A stretch of 46,222 nt of DNA from Flavobacteriales bacterium. GTDB lineage: Bacteria > Bacteroidota > Bacteroidia > Flavobacteriales_D > Crocinitomicaceae. Both the position numbers and the translations under genes were made by a program. This document shows positions 8,082-18,376 of this stretch, piece after piece. Each line of letters opens with the position of its first letter. Position 1 is the stretch's first letter. The DNA lies in contig CANJNE010000010.1 of NCBI GenBank assembly GCA_947475275.1, forward strand, positions 1-46,222. Direction: 5' to 3'. The notes below the pieces were generated by a model. It searched no databases. It had not been told where the DNA came from and saw only the letters and a program-made list of their open reading frames with translations.

Positions 8082-11000
8082 TATTGAACGCCGGCTAAGT
8101 TAAACCTTAACCTTAATCCACAACTCATGTTTCCTGTAGGGAAAGCCGTTGCAATTTTTGGGGTATTGATTACTTGATCATAATAGAATTGTACAGTAAG
8201 ATTCTGCGACACATTATAATCAGCAGAAGTTTTAATAGAAACAACCCTTTGACCTGCTGTTGCTTGATTGGTGTTTTCTATAATTTTTCTTATTACAGTG
8301 ATGTTGTCCCTAAATGTTATATCTACTCTCAAATTGATATCACTAGCAGGGATTTTTTCTATCGGTAATTTCACTTTGGAGAATTTATATCCTGAACCAA
8401 TTACCCACTCTTTACCGTTTACCTCTGTAACCTGATTGTTATTCAATGAAAGCGTAGCGGAACGATCCTTTTTGAATTCAAATTTTGTAATCAACCCCTG
8501 ACCTTTAATATTCCACGTAGCATCAAAACCAAGTAAAGGACCAAATTTCTCCGTTATCGTGATGTTTTGCATTTGTCTATCAGCTATGAAATTATTGTTG
8601 ATATCAAATGCACTAGCATCACCATTACCGTCAAATACCGCATTGAGATTAGTCTGTAATCCTGTTACACTTATGGAGCTGCTATATGCATGTTTGATTA
8701 CGAAATTCTTAAAAAGTTTCTTAGCGAATTCAAACTTGGTTAAACCGTTATAGTTCACAGACCAATTCGGTAAAGGCAAGTTTTTGACAGGATTGATGTT
8801 CTTATCATTTATTCCTCTATTGGTATATGAAGTTAAAAATGCACCTGTAACAACCTCTTGTTGTGATCCGCTATATCCCGTATAATATCCTGAAGTAAGT
8901 GAATTAGAATTGTTATTGGCTTGTCCTAGCAATTGAGAAACGTCTCTTCTATTATCTAATAATTGATCAAATACCGTGGACTGGTATTCATTTCCTAATA
9001 ATGCAAATGCTGAACTCAATGACACATTAGAATATGTTAGAGTACCCGTTTGAACGCGACTTTGGCCTTCAAAGACCTGTGTTGAATCATTCCAACGGTA
9101 GAATTCACTCGAATTATTTCCAAAGGTTCTGTTCAATGTAAGTTCTATTGTAACATCTTTCAATGGTTCCAAGGATGCCCTTAGATTAAGGTTCTTAGAA
9201 TGTGTCATCGTGAACTGCTTGTTCAAATTCTCATTTTTCACCAACCAACCTTGACCAGCTGCCGTAGTTGCAATATTGTAATCTGTTTGGCGACCAAAAA
9301 TATCATATTGTTGCTGACCAAAGACAAATCCAGCTAAAGGCGCATCGAAAGCTCCATTAAACCCTAGAATTCGCGTTTCCTGATTGTATCCTGGTAACAT
9401 GGTTCCATCATTCAAAGCATATGTTCCAGAAACATTTCTTACAGTCATAATTGCTCTCGCAAAAAATCCAGCAACGGGGTGAACTTTACCACCTCTTTTC
9501 TCTTCAGCACGTTTTTCTCTTTCTTCTTTACGCTTTTTACGCTTGGCCTTTCTGCGCTCTTTATTCGTCATTTCAGAATCCGAAGTCTCAGCGTCCTCTT
9601 CAGTAGCAGTATCAGTATTGGTTTCATTCTTTTCACCTGTATTACGCACCCCTACTTCTTTTGCTGCAATAGCGCCGCGTCCACCTTTACCATCTCCTAA
9701 CACCTTCTTAAAATAAGGTAATTTATTATAGAGATTCGTAAAGTTTAATTGCGCAGTAACATTAACCGTTCTGTTATTTTGGATGATATTTCCAAATTCA
9801 GATTGATTAAGTGGCGCACGTTGCCAGTTGTATGTCCCACCGTACTTAAAATTGGCAGTCATCCAATCGGTTGCAGGAATCTTATCCAATGGCAACGTAT
9901 AATTAACCGCATAAGTATGCGAATAATCCGTTGTTGTTCCAAAGGTTGAAAGCTGGTCGACTATAGTATCTCTGAATTGTTGGAATCCTTCAGGATCTAA
10001 TTTACGATCTACACGTCCATCCCCTTCAGTGAATAAGGCTTGATTGGTAGCGTTGAAAGTTAGTTTCAAATTCTTGGTAAGATCATAACCCAAACTGTAG
10101 GTTCTATTCCATGTAAAACGTTTGACATAAACCGGCTGGAATTCATAATCAGGCACCATATTATTCCTTACCTGTCGCTCATTATAGGTTCTTAGAATAT
10201 CATTAGTAAATGAAATGTTTTTTGGCGTTAAGTATAAATTAAAGTCCTTAATTAGGGTAAACCATTTAGATTTTTTCAAAAATTCGTTGTTCTTGAATGG
10301 CTCAAATGCTTTAGCAGTAAATGAATAATTGTAATTCAAGCCGGCCGTCCACGTTTTCGTTAAATCAGATTTTGTATTGAAATCACGTCTCAAGTTTTCT
10401 GCATACGCGTAGTTTGCCGACCAGTTAGAAACCCTCCAGAAATGAGCAGTAGCTCCGGCTTTTAATTCCTTACGTACATTGGTAAAATTATATGATTTTC
10501 TTTCATTAAAATCTTGACCTAGTTTAGCTCTTTCCTTACGCGTTGCTAAATCATAGTCGCTCAATCTGACATCTGGATTGAAAGGATCATATTCAGGATT
10601 TATTAAGCCGAGAGAATATGCATAGAAGAATGGCAATGAAACCGATGCTCTTTTACCAAAGAATTGACCGAGTTGCACATTTGCATTCATATCAACCCCT
10701 ATCTTTTCATTTCGCTGTCTTTCCTGAACCCTACTTTCAACACTTCCCCAGTTGATGCCTGAATAGTTTCCTGATGCAGAAATGTTCGCAAAATCAGCAA
10801 GTTGTACCTGCATTTGTGCTATTGCCGCAGACCCACCTTCACTTACGAAATCTGTCAAACGCAACTCATTGATCCAAATAATTGCACATTCTGCGTCACC
10901 ATTATCCGGCCAAGGGTTGACTTGATTAACCCCTGGATTGCGCACACCAACCATTAGTGTTTTTATACCTTGAAGATTTGGACTACCCTTTACTTTGAGC

Positions 11001-14000
11001 AATCTTTTTGGATTCGCTGGATCTAAATCACTATACTCAACTACATAAGAAACATCTGTACTTCCAGAAGCAATCAATTCATTACGTTTCTTTTTCAGGT
11101 TAAGAAGGTCATCGAAAACAATTTCTACATTGTTTTCTTCCGGCCAAATATCCTCTGCTACCGTAGCACCCCAATCAGTTGTATAAAGTGGTAATTCATA
11201 TTCGTAGTAATTGTCGTTAAAATCTGTTCCTAGACGTACAAATAAAGTGAGATCTTCATCATTAAGTGGCAAAGTTTGTAGCACTTCTTCCGCGTGCACA
11301 AACATTTTGAGCTTTTTATAAGTGCGGACATCAAACTGAACATTGCGGTATGCTGCTCTTGCGTCACCATCTTGTAGGTTACAAACATCAAGCACCAACG
11401 ATTGCTCGTTAAGCTGTCTTTGGAAAGTTTGTGATGGGTCAACTTCACGAATAATTCCTGGCGGTATTTCGTATTTTATCGGGCTTCTTTGGTCGTTTTC
11501 TTCAACATTAACGGCTCCAATATTAAAGCTTGTCAAGTTAGGGTCGGTTTGAACACTTTCGCCTGGTGCCGTAAGATCTTCTAAATAACGTCGCCATTCA
11601 CCTCTAATGAGTTCAAGCCTAGCAAAGCGCAGCAAGACCTCTTCATCAAAGTCCTTCATGAACATACGCATAAAACGAATAGACCTGAAATCTTGAATAC
11701 CGTTTATTTTCTTTTCATAGCCCTGTATTGGGATTTTAAATTGGTACCATTTTTCAGTTTTTGTACCATTTTGAAAAGTTTGCACATTGGTAATGAAGTT
11801 CTTCCCTACCTGCATGTCGTTAGGTCGTAAACTCACACGATATTGAAAATAGCTTTCAGACTCAGCTAAATTATTATCCTGATTGATGTCTTCGATATCT
11901 GGAAGGTTTGTGCCTTGTGTTGGATAACCATCTGCATTTGCGGTGTCCGACATTTCGGTGGTCGGGGAGTTGCCCTCCATTCCGTTGTACTTTTTGTACC
12001 GCTGCAATATATTCAGCGTATCTGCATCATAATTATCATCACGATAAAAATTGTAATCATCCGTTGATGGGTCACTTATCATTCTTGCTTTCGTGGCAGC
12101 ATCTAGAACAGGATTACTTAACACCCAATTTACGTAATTATCGAAAGCTATTTTTTCATCGGTATCTGACCATCCATCCAAACCAACATCTTGGTTTAAT
12201 CGTGATTGTGGATCAGTATCAAAAGCATTAACAACTACTTGTTGCGTTGAAATTCTTGCCCAAGCTGTAGTGTCCAAATCATCATTTACAGATATTCCTG
12301 TTGGTGGCAGTCCATTTTCAAAACTTTTTCTAGAATCTGGAAGTGCATCTTCTGAAATATTTCCGAGATTAAAATACAAGTCTCCTCCGGTATGAATTGA
12401 GTTCGGATTGGCATTTTCCGCATCTTCATTAAATGGATCCAAAACCCAGAACTGAATAAATTCGATATTGGTCTGCTCGAAATCATTTGTCGTCAAACCA
12501 CGCATAATCCCTCCCCATCGATTTTCAGGATTGGTGAATGTTCCATCGGCATTAACGGTTGCTGTAGTATCATAATTGTACATACCCCGTTCTGATGGAT
12601 AATATGCTAACTCTAAAATGGGAATATTAGGTATAGATCCGTATTGCTGCTGTAAGTTTGGAAAAATATCCGTTTGATTTACAAGGCGCATTCTACTATC
12701 AGAAAGCATTAATGGATTGTCCTTGATGTGTTGAGGTGTGAGCGAATTGCTTTGATAAAATAATGGATCGATCAAATACCAACATGTTTTTGAGCGCTTG
12801 AATCCTGCGGAAAGGTCTTTATAAATAGCTTCTGGAAACAAATCTGGTTGTCCTTGTGGTATAGATGATAGTCGCCAAGCAGTAATTGTTCTGAGGTCAA
12901 TAGTGCTTTGAGACCCCTCGAAATCATCGATGTACGATGTTCCATCTTTGTTGATTGCTCGGGGTTGTCCTGGGATTAAATGTGCGAATTCACCAGAAAG
13001 AGAAAAAGTAGACTTTTGAGTTGTTGAAATTACGGGTAAGAGATCAACTAACTTAGTTAAAAATGGTACATCTGTTCGATAAGCAAAATCAAATCCAATA
13101 ACATTGTTTTTGAATGGTTCGCTACCAATATCTACTTTTTGAGTAACGGGACGTTCCATCATTCGCATCCATGTAGCCCCAAAATTGAATTGATCATTCA
13201 ACTTAAAGTTGTAATGCATACCCATCAGCGAACGCGCTTGAAATCCAAAAACAGAATTGCTTTCTATTGAAATTTTAATTGGCGCATTAGACTCTAAAAT
13301 TCCTGTATTAAGGATTTTTACCCGACCTAAATTGTAATCAACTGTATAATCAACGCCTTCCGTAAGTTTTATTCCACCAGCGGTAACCACAACAGCACCT
13401 TCAGGAACATTTATAGCATTCAAAGGAATATCTGAAGAAACCGAAGATTGGTATTGGCCTTTAAAACTGAAACGATTTTTACTCGGAATCTGCTGAGCTG
13501 CCGTTTTGGTGGAATCATACAATTCAGTGAAAACTACTTGATCGATAATTAATGGTGGCACCGCAGCTGCTTCAAGTTTGGTTTTTAAAGTTTTACCAAA
13601 TGGCTCAACGGTAGAAAAATAAATTCGACCATTCTTTGTATTTATTGTACCTCCGTTTTCTGCTCTGTTTCCAGTGTATGTAATGGGAACGAAATCAAAA
13701 ACCCCATCAGAGAATGGTTGGTTGTTTTGGTTCAACCTGTCCATTTCAATTAAGGTAACTATTTGTTTATCATCTACACCTTCTTGCGGAAAGAATGGAA
13801 CAAGCAATGATGTTGCAGGATTATTGTACAAAATATCAATTCTAAAACCTGTTTGATCAAGCTGTGAAGCGCCTATTGAATAAACGTTTTTCATCATCAA
13901 GTCCCAAACCTTATTTTTAGGATTTGTAATGGTAGGTTTTAAAAGTTTTAGAATTAACGCTTGCTGTCCCGCCACACCATCTGTAGAAAATTCTCCAACT

Positions 14001-15382
14001 TGATAAGTGTCGCCGCGATAAGTATATTCATAAGCCACAGCAAGTACCTCGTCATTATTAAGAGGTAAATTCAATGATATATATCCTAATTGAGCATTGT
14101 AAGTAAATTCTTGTTCTGTTAGTTTTCTGGCATTTTCAACCTTTTCATATTCTATTGCTTGTTGAAATGGCCCCGGTGCAGTAACCTGAGTGCTTAATGC
14201 AAGTACAGAGTTGGCGAAGCCTCTTACGAGGGGTTGGTTTGCTGCCCAATTGTATAAATTATTGGCCTCATTATCGGGCAATTCACTTGGCCCAAATCCA
14301 CCAGGTTGGCCTTGACAATTTTCAGCTTTAGCTTCACCTAAATCTGCAAAGGCGATTATATTTCTCGTGTTTTCAATACTGCTTGTCCTATTGGTAAGCC
14401 AAACTTCGATTCTTGTAATGTTTATGGTAGAATTCACTATTGGAACTGTTGACATAGCTTCATCATAGTGATCTTTATGATACAGGTTGATAAAATAGTG
14501 TCGATTCACCTCATAATTATCAGCATTCAATTCAAATTGTTGCACTTGAGCGCCACCTGAAACATTGATTTCAGTTCGTTTTCCCTTTGAAGATGCCGCA
14601 ATCAAATCGATAGTTGATCTTCCAAATTTTAATTTCGTTTTAGCTCCAAAAAGAGTTTGTGAGCCTTGTATTAAGGTAGTAGGTAATTGCAAAGCAACAT
14701 TTCCAAGTTCCAGCTTTTGCAAAATTTGATCTTCATCGCCTGTGTATTCCAATTTTGTTACGTTATCAAAATCGAAGGTTGCTTGTGTATTGTAGCTTGT
14801 AGATACCTTTAATTTGGTACCTATTAATCCAACCAAATTCAGCTGAATTTGCTGGTTGAAGTCAAAACGGGTAATCCTACGCTGTTTCATTGGTAAAATG
14901 GGATTGTCGTAGCGAGAAGAATTAACTCCAAATGACAACTCTACAGCACCTTGGGGTCTAATGGTAATTTGATCTGAACCAAAAACGCTTTCAAACGCTT
15001 TGCTTCCTATTTTTATTGGAAATTCTATGGGTTGACCTGCTTCGGTTTGTTCTTCGATTTTATCCTTCCAATTATCTCTTAAAGCTTTTTGGCGCTCATA
15101 CTCCAGATATTCCTCTAGAGTCATCATTGAAGGATTTCGATAATTTAAGCCATTTGAAAATGTTTCTTTAAAAACGTATCTTCCCGTTATTGGATCGTAA
15201 ACAATAGTTTGGGAAACAGAGGATGGGTCTCCTAGATCGAAGCTTTGTGACTGCGTTTGGGTAGGATCAATATAATTTTGAATAGGAAAAGGTAAAGTAT
15301 CTTGAGTATAAAACTTCCCCGTTATACTTGTAAAAGTACAAATAAGCAGTAGTAATTTTCCTATATATTTCTTTTTTAGCAT
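8081..15382 (-). CDS. sprA: SprA, type IX secretion system outer-membrane translocon
   Basis: SprA (Sov in Porphyromonas) is the giant outer-membrane beta-barrel that forms the T9SS export channel and is needed for gliding and cargo secretion. The 2433 residues match the family (about 2400). The N-terminus has a signal peptide (KKK followed by a hydrophobic run). Two SprA N-terminal-type segments with many FGxKTKL-, FGSDQIT- and GSQTLFG-like motifs follow, then a long Asp/Asn/Tyr-rich middle and a C-terminal half of alternating amphipathic strands ending in RLRFNLAGVQ. Around residues 1915-1970 there is a strongly acidic then strongly basic low-complexity insert (KERRKAKRKKRKEEREKR). It follows ruvA by 7 bases, the maeB-ruvA-sprA order known from other flavobacteria. 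Confidence 0.97.
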   Translation of the reverse strand: MLKKKYIGKLLLLICTFTSITGKFYTQDTLPFPIQNYIDPTQTQSQSFDLGDPSSVSQTIVYDPITGRYVFKETFSNGLNYRNPSMMTLEEYLEYERQKALRDNWKDKIEEQTEAGQPIEFPIKIGSKAFESVFGSDQITIRPQGAVELSFGVNSSRYDNPILPMKQRRITRFDFNQQIQLNLVGLIGTKLKVSTSYNTQATFDFDNVTKLEYTGDEDQILQKLELGNVALQLPTTLIQGSQTLFGAKTKLKFGRSTIDLIAASSKGKRTEINVSGGAQVQQFELNADNYEVNRHYFINLYHKDHYDEAMSTVPIVNSTINITRIEVWLTNRTSSIENTRNIIAFADLGEAKAENCQGQPGGFGPSELPDNEANNLYNWAANQPLVRGFANSVLALSTQVTAPGPFQQAIEYEKVENARKLTEQEFTYNAQLGYISLNLPLNNDEVLAVAYEYTYRGDTYQVGEFSTDGVAGQQALILKLLKPTITNPKNKVWDLMMKNVYSIGASQLDQTGFRIDILYNNPATSLLVPFFPQEGVDDKQIVTLIEMDRLNQNNQPFSDGVFDFVPITYTGNRAENGGTINTKNGRIYFSTVEPFGKTLKTKLEAAAVPPLIIDQVVFTELYDSTKTAAQQIPSKNRFSFKGQYQSSVSSDIPLNAINVPEGAVVVTAGGIKLTEGVDYTVDYNLGRVKILNTGILESNAPIKISIESNSVFGFQARSLMGMHYNFKLNDQFNFGATWMRMMERPVTQKVDIGSEPFKNNVIGFDFAYRTDVPFLTKLVDLLPVISTTQKSTFSLSGEFAHLIPGQPRAINKDGTSYIDDFEGSQSTIDLRTITAWRLSSIPQGQPDLFPEAIYKDLSAGFKRSKTCWYLIDPLFYQSNSLTPQHIKDNPLMLSDSRMRLVNQTDIFPNLQQQYGSIPNIPILELAYYPSERGMYNYDTTATVNADGTFTNPENRWGGIMRGLTTNDFEQTNIEFIQFWVLDPFNEDAENANPNSIHTGGDLYFNLGNISEDALPDSRKSFENGLPPTGISVNDDLDTTAWARISTQQVVVNAFDTDPQSRLNQDVGLDGWSDTDEKIAFDNYVNWVLSNPVLDAATKARMISDPSTDDYNFYRDDNYDADTLNILQRYKKYNGMEGNSPTTEMSDTANADGYPTQGTNLPDIEDINQDNNLAESESYFQYRVSLRPNDMQVGKNFITNVQTFQNGTKTEKWYQFKIPIQGYEKKINGIQDFRSIRFMRMFMKDFDEEVLLRFARLELIRGEWRRYLEDLTAPGESVQTDPNLTSFNIGAVNVEENDQRSPIKYEIPPGIIREVDPSQTFQRQLNEQSLVLDVCNLQDGDARAAYRNVQFDVRTYKKLKMFVHAEEVLQTLPLNDEDLTLFVRLGTDFNDNYYEYELPLYTTDWGATVAEDIWPEENNVEIVFDDLLNLKKKRNELIASGSTDVSYVVEYSDLDPANPKRLLKVKGSPNLQGIKTLMVGVRNPGVNQVNPWPDNGDAECAIIWINELRLTDFVSEGGSAAIAQMQVQLADFANISASGNYSGINWGSVESRVQERQRNEKIGVDMNANVQLGQFFGKRASVSLPFFYAYSLGLINPEYDPFNPDVRLSDYDLATRKERAKLGQDFNERKSYNFTNVRKELKAGATAHFWRVSNWSANYAYAENLRRDFNTKSDLTKTWTAGLNYNYSFTAKAFEPFKNNEFLKKSKWFTLIKDFNLYLTPKNISFTNDILRTYNERQVRNNMVPDYEFQPVYVKRFTWNRTYSLGYDLTKNLKLTFNATNQALFTEGDGRVDRKLDPEGFQQFRDTIVDQLSTFGTTTDYSHTYAVNYTLPLDKIPATDWMTANFKYGGTYNWQRAPLNQSEFGNIIQNNRTVNVTAQLNFTNLYNKLPYFKKVLGDGKGGRGAIAAKEVGVRNTGEKNETNTDTATEEDAETSDSEMTNKERRKAKRKKRKEEREKRAEEKRGGKVHPVAGFFARAIMTVRNVSGTYALNDGTMLPGYNQETRILGFNGAFDAPLAGFVFGQQQYDIFGRQTDYNIATTAAGQGWLVKNENLNKQFTMTHSKNLNLRASLEPLKDVTIELTLNRTFGNNSSEFYRWNDSTQVFEGQSRVQTGTLTYSNVSLSSAFALLGNEYQSTVFDQLLDNRRDVSQLLGQANNNSNSLTSGYYTGYSGSQQEVVTGAFLTSYTNRGINDKNINPVKNLPLPNWSVNYNGLTKFEFAKKLFKNFVIKHAYSSSISVTGLQTNLNAVFDGNGDASAFDINNNFIADRQMQNITITEKFGPLLGFDATWNIKGQGLITKFEFKKDRSATLSLNNNQVTEVNGKEWVIGSGYKFSKVKLPIEKIPASDINLRVDITFRDNITVIRKIIENTNQATAGQRVVSIKTSADYNVSQNLTVQFYYDQVINTPKIATAFPTGNMSCGLRLRFNLAGVQ

Positions 15383-15389
15383 TAAGCCA

Positions 15390-15965
15390 TCAAAGTATTT
15401 TAAGTGCTTCTTTTATTAATTGTTCTACTGTTTCATTTCCAGTTGAGATTTTGTCAAGAGCTTTATCGGCAGCCTTTTTATCAAAACCTAAAGAAACAAG
15501 TGCTGTTAACGCATCAAATCGTTGGGTATTGTTTTGGCTGAACATATTTTCAGCAGAAAATGTCATTTTTAACACTTTGTCTTTCAAATCAATAATTACA
15601 CGCTGTGCTGTTTTAGCGCCAATACCTTTTATACTTTGTATTGTTCTTACATCCTCAACTTGAATGGCATGTGCAATCTCATCTGGCACCAATGATGACA
15701 ACATGATCATTGCAGTATTTGGCCCTATTCCAGAAACTGAAATCAAATGACTGAACATTTCTCTTTCCTCTTTGGATGCAAAACCATAAAGTATGTGCGC
15801 ATCTTCACGAACGATCAGCCTGGTAAACAAACGAATTGCCTCGTCATTACCAATTGCAGAAAAAGTATTAAGAGAAATTTTTACCTCATAACCAACTCCT
15901 GCACAATCTATGAGCAGCTCCGTTGGGTTTTTCTCTATTAACTTTCCGTTTAACTGTCCAATCAT
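15390..15965 (-). CDS. ruvA: Holliday junction branch-migration protein RuvA
   Basis: RuvA binds four-way DNA junctions as a tetramer and loads the RuvB motor. The 191 residues match the family. MIGQLNGKLIEK opens the OB-fold domain, LIDCAGVGYEVKI is conserved, the two helix-hairpin-helix motifs lie around residues 70-130 (LISVSGIGPNTAMIML and IQSIKGIGAKTAQRVI), and the C-terminal domain III (ALVSLGFDKKAADKAL) is the RuvB-contacting three-helix bundle. It sits three bases after maeB and seven bases before sprA in one operon. ruvB is not in this window, and ruvC has not been seen either. Confidence 0.97.
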   Translation of the reverse strand: MIGQLNGKLIEKNPTELLIDCAGVGYEVKISLNTFSAIGNDEAIRLFTRLIVREDAHILYGFASKEEREMFSHLISVSGIGPNTAMIMLSSLVPDEIAHAIQVEDVRTIQSIKGIGAKTAQRVIIDLKDKVLKMTFSAENMFSQNNTQRFDALTALVSLGFDKKAADKALDKISTGNETVEQLIKEALKIL

Positions 15966-15968
15966 TTA

Positions 15969-18233
15969 CTACTTATTTTGTGCATCTACAACTGCAACCT
16001 TCACCATATTGATAATTTCTCTTACAGATGAACCAAGTTGCAACACATGCACCGATTTTTTTAACCCAACGAGAACTGGTCCAATAGCATCTCCTTCGGT
16101 CATTTCTTGTAATAATTTATATGCAATATTTCCAGCAGAAAGATTTGGGAAAATCAAAGTATTTACTTGTTTATTCGCTAAATGTGAAAATGAAAATTTT
16201 TCCATCATAAGTTCATTGTTCAAGGCAAAGTTTGCTTGAAGTTCCCCATCAACAACCAGATTTGGATGCTTTTCATGAAGTATTTTTGTAGCCTTCGACA
16301 TTTTTTCAGCATCATTGCCAATTGAGGAACCAAAATTACTATAGCTCAACATTGCAATCCTGGGTGTAACTTTAAATTTTCTTATTGTTTTCGCAACGTT
16401 TGCAGTTATTTCAGCAATTTGCTCAGCTGTAGGGTCCAAATTTATCGTTGTATCGGCCAAGAAAAACAATCCTCTTTTTGTATTTAACATGTAAAGGCCC
16501 GCTAAGGTATTAACATCTTTATCAAGACCTATTGTTTGCAAAACTGGTCGAACGCTATTTCTATAGCTACGAGTAAGGCCCGTTATCATTGCATCTGCAT
16601 CGCCCATTTCCACCATCATGGCGCCAAAGTGATTGCGCTCGCGCATGATTTGAATAGATTCAAACTCTGTGAATCCTTTGCGTTTACGTTTCTCGAAAAA
16701 TGCTTTACCAAAAGCTATTCGACGCTCGTCTTCCTCCTCCGATTTTGGATCAATGATAACAACATCAGGAATTTCAATTGCGTACTCATTTATCAAGGCT
16801 TCTATTTTACTGCGTTTTCCAAGTAATACGGGAACCGCTATTCCTTCTTCATATGACGTTTGTGCCGCTTTAAGTATTTTGATTTGGTCCGCCTCAGCGA
16901 AAACCACCCTTTTAGGGTTAGCTTGTGCTTTTTCTGTTAATGTTCTCACCAATTTATTATCCAGCCCCAAACGATTTTTCAAAAGTACTTCATAAGCCTC
17001 CCAATCGGTGATGGGTTCTCGGGCCACTCCTGAAGAAATCGCTGCCTTAGCTACAGCAGGTGCAACGTAATAAATCAAGCGAGGGTCTAATGGTTTTGGT
17101 ATAATTTGTTCTCTACCGAAAGAAATATTTTTTTCTCCGTAGGCTTCTATTACTTCCTCAGGAATTGTTTCTTTAGCAAGATCGGCGAGTGCCTTAACTG
17201 CTGCCAACTTCATTTCTTCATTAATTGCCGTAGCGCGGACATCTAACGCGCCTCGAAAAATAAAAGGAAATCCAAGAACGTTATTTACTTGGTTAGGGTG
17301 ATCCGATCTTCCTGTGGCCATTATAATATCCTTACGAACTGAAGTTGCGTCCTTGTAAGATATTTCCGGTTCAGGATTAGCTAATGCAAAAACAATAGGA
17401 TCCTTCGCCATGTTTTTAATCATTTCTTTTGAAACAACATTTCCTTTGGAAAGCCCTAAAAAGACATCAGCCTTTTTCATTGCATCAAACAGGGTCATCG
17501 ATTTTTTATGCCCAGCATAAGGAACTTTACTTTCGTCTAAATCTTCCCTTTCGGCACAAATTAGGCCTTTAGAGTCAAACATGTAAATGTTATCTTTTTG
17601 AACCCCTAAGGCACAATATAGATTCATGCAAGACATTGCCGCTGCACCAGCTCCTGAAACAACTATTTTAATACGATTGATTCTTTTCTTTGCCAATTCA
17701 AGTGCATTTAACAATGCGGCAGAGGATATTATTGCGGTTCCATGCTGGTCATCATGCATTATAGGAATATCAAGTTCCTCTTTTAACCTTCTCTCTATCT
17801 CGAAAGCTTCTGGCGCTTTTATGTCTTCAAGATTAATTCCTCCAAACGTTGGCGCAATAGCTTTAACAGTTTGAATAAATAATTCTGGATCCTTGGCGTC
17901 AACCTCAATATCAAAAACATCAATGTCGGCAAATATTTTAAAAAGCAATCCTTTACCTTCCATAACCGGTTTGGAAGCCAACGGGCCTATATCTCCTAAT
18001 CCCAGAACAGCTGTTCCGTTCGAAATTACAGCTACTAGATTTGACTTGCTGGTATATTTGTATACATCATCAGCATTTTCAGCAATTTTGAGACAAGGCT
18101 CGGCAACACCAGGCGAATATGCTAGAGATAAATCACGTTGTGAAGAATAAGGCTTGGTTGGAACCACTTCTATTTTACCAGGTCTTCCGGAAGAGTGGTA
18201 ATCCAATGCGTCTTGTTTTCGAATTTTCGGCAT
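15969..18233 (-). CDS. maeB: NADP-dependent malic enzyme with C-terminal phosphotransacetylase-like domain
   Basis: The enzyme decarboxylates malate to pyruvate, giving NADPH. The 754 residues match the large MaeB type: malic domain and NAD-binding domain over residues 1 to about 430 ([15 protein letters not shown] near 37, [10 protein letters not shown] near 160, [12 protein letters not shown] near 190), then a phosphotransacetylase-like domain from about 430 to the end ([28 protein letters not shown]). In MaeB proteins that domain is thought to serve allosteric control by acetyl-CoA rather than catalysis. It is the first gene of the operon and is preceded by a near-ideal promoter. Confidence 0.96.
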   Translation of the reverse strand: MPKIRKQDALDYHSSGRPGKIEVVPTKPYSSQRDLSLAYSPGVAEPCLKIAENADDVYKYTSKSNLVAVISNGTAVLGLGDIGPLASKPVMEGKGLLFKIFADIDVFDIEVDAKDPELFIQTVKAIAPTFGGINLEDIKAPEAFEIERRLKEELDIPIMHDDQHGTAIISSAALLNALELAKKRINRIKIVVSGAGAAAMSCMNLYCALGVQKDNIYMFDSKGLICAEREDLDESKVPYAGHKKSMTLFDAMKKADVFLGLSKGNVVSKEMIKNMAKDPIVFALANPEPEISYKDATSVRKDIIMATGRSDHPNQVNNVLGFPFIFRGALDVRATAINEEMKLAAVKALADLAKETIPEEVIEAYGEKNISFGREQIIPKPLDPRLIYYVAPAVAKAAISSGVAREPITDWEAYEVLLKNRLGLDNKLVRTLTEKAQANPKRVVFAEADQIKILKAAQTSYEEGIAVPVLLGKRSKIEALINEYAIEIPDVVIIDPKSEEEDERRIAFGKAFFEKRKRKGFTEFESIQIMRERNHFGAMMVEMGDADAMITGLTRSYRNSVRPVLQTIGLDKDVNTLAGLYMLNTKRGLFFLADTTINLDPTAEQIAEITANVAKTIRKFKVTPRIAMLSYSNFGSSIGNDAEKMSKATKILHEKHPNLVVDGELQANFALNNELMMEKFSFSHLANKQVNTLIFPNLSAGNIAYKLLQEMTEGDAIGPVLVGLKKSVHVLQLGSSVREIINMVKVAVVDAQNK

Positions 18234-18254
18234 AATATCTTCAATTCAAGCCGA

Positions 18255-18284
18255 CAAAGATACAAAATTAGACCGTAACAGCAA
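18255..18284 (-). promoter_or_regulatory. Promoter for maeB-ruvA-sprA operon
   Basis: On the minus strand TTG (18282-18284) is followed after 19 bases by TATCTTTG (18255-18262). This is a perfect Bacteroidota -33/-7 promoter with ideal spacing. The predicted start is near 18249, about 15 bases before the maeB ATG. It is one of the best promoter matches in the window and probably drives the secretion channel gene too, since the gaps in the operon are only 3 and 7 bases. Confidence 0.7.
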
Positions 18285-18319
18285 TTTAAAAAACGGAGTG
18301 ATATAACGACTGTGGTATT

Positions 18320-18356
18320 AAACAAAAAATGGCCGCCTTATTCAGACAGCCATTTT
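18320..18356 (-). terminator. Rho-independent terminator of the thioredoxin-like T9SS cargo gene
   Basis: On the minus strand the stem AAAATGGC pairs with GCCATTTT (18349-18356 and 18326-18333), and transcription then runs into a T-rich tail. Inside the loop a second short stem GTCT/AGGC can form (with a G-U pair), giving a two-tier hairpin. It lies 20 bases past the stop of the gene at 18377 and upstream of the maeB promoter, insulating the two units. Confidence 0.8.
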
Positions 18357-18376
18357 GTATGAAATTTAATTATTTC

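Noticed and set aside
8174-15941. Many ORFs of 60-110 codons inside sprA and ruvA on either strand
   Set aside because: They are shadow frames of the long coding genes, with low-complexity and non-conserved translations.
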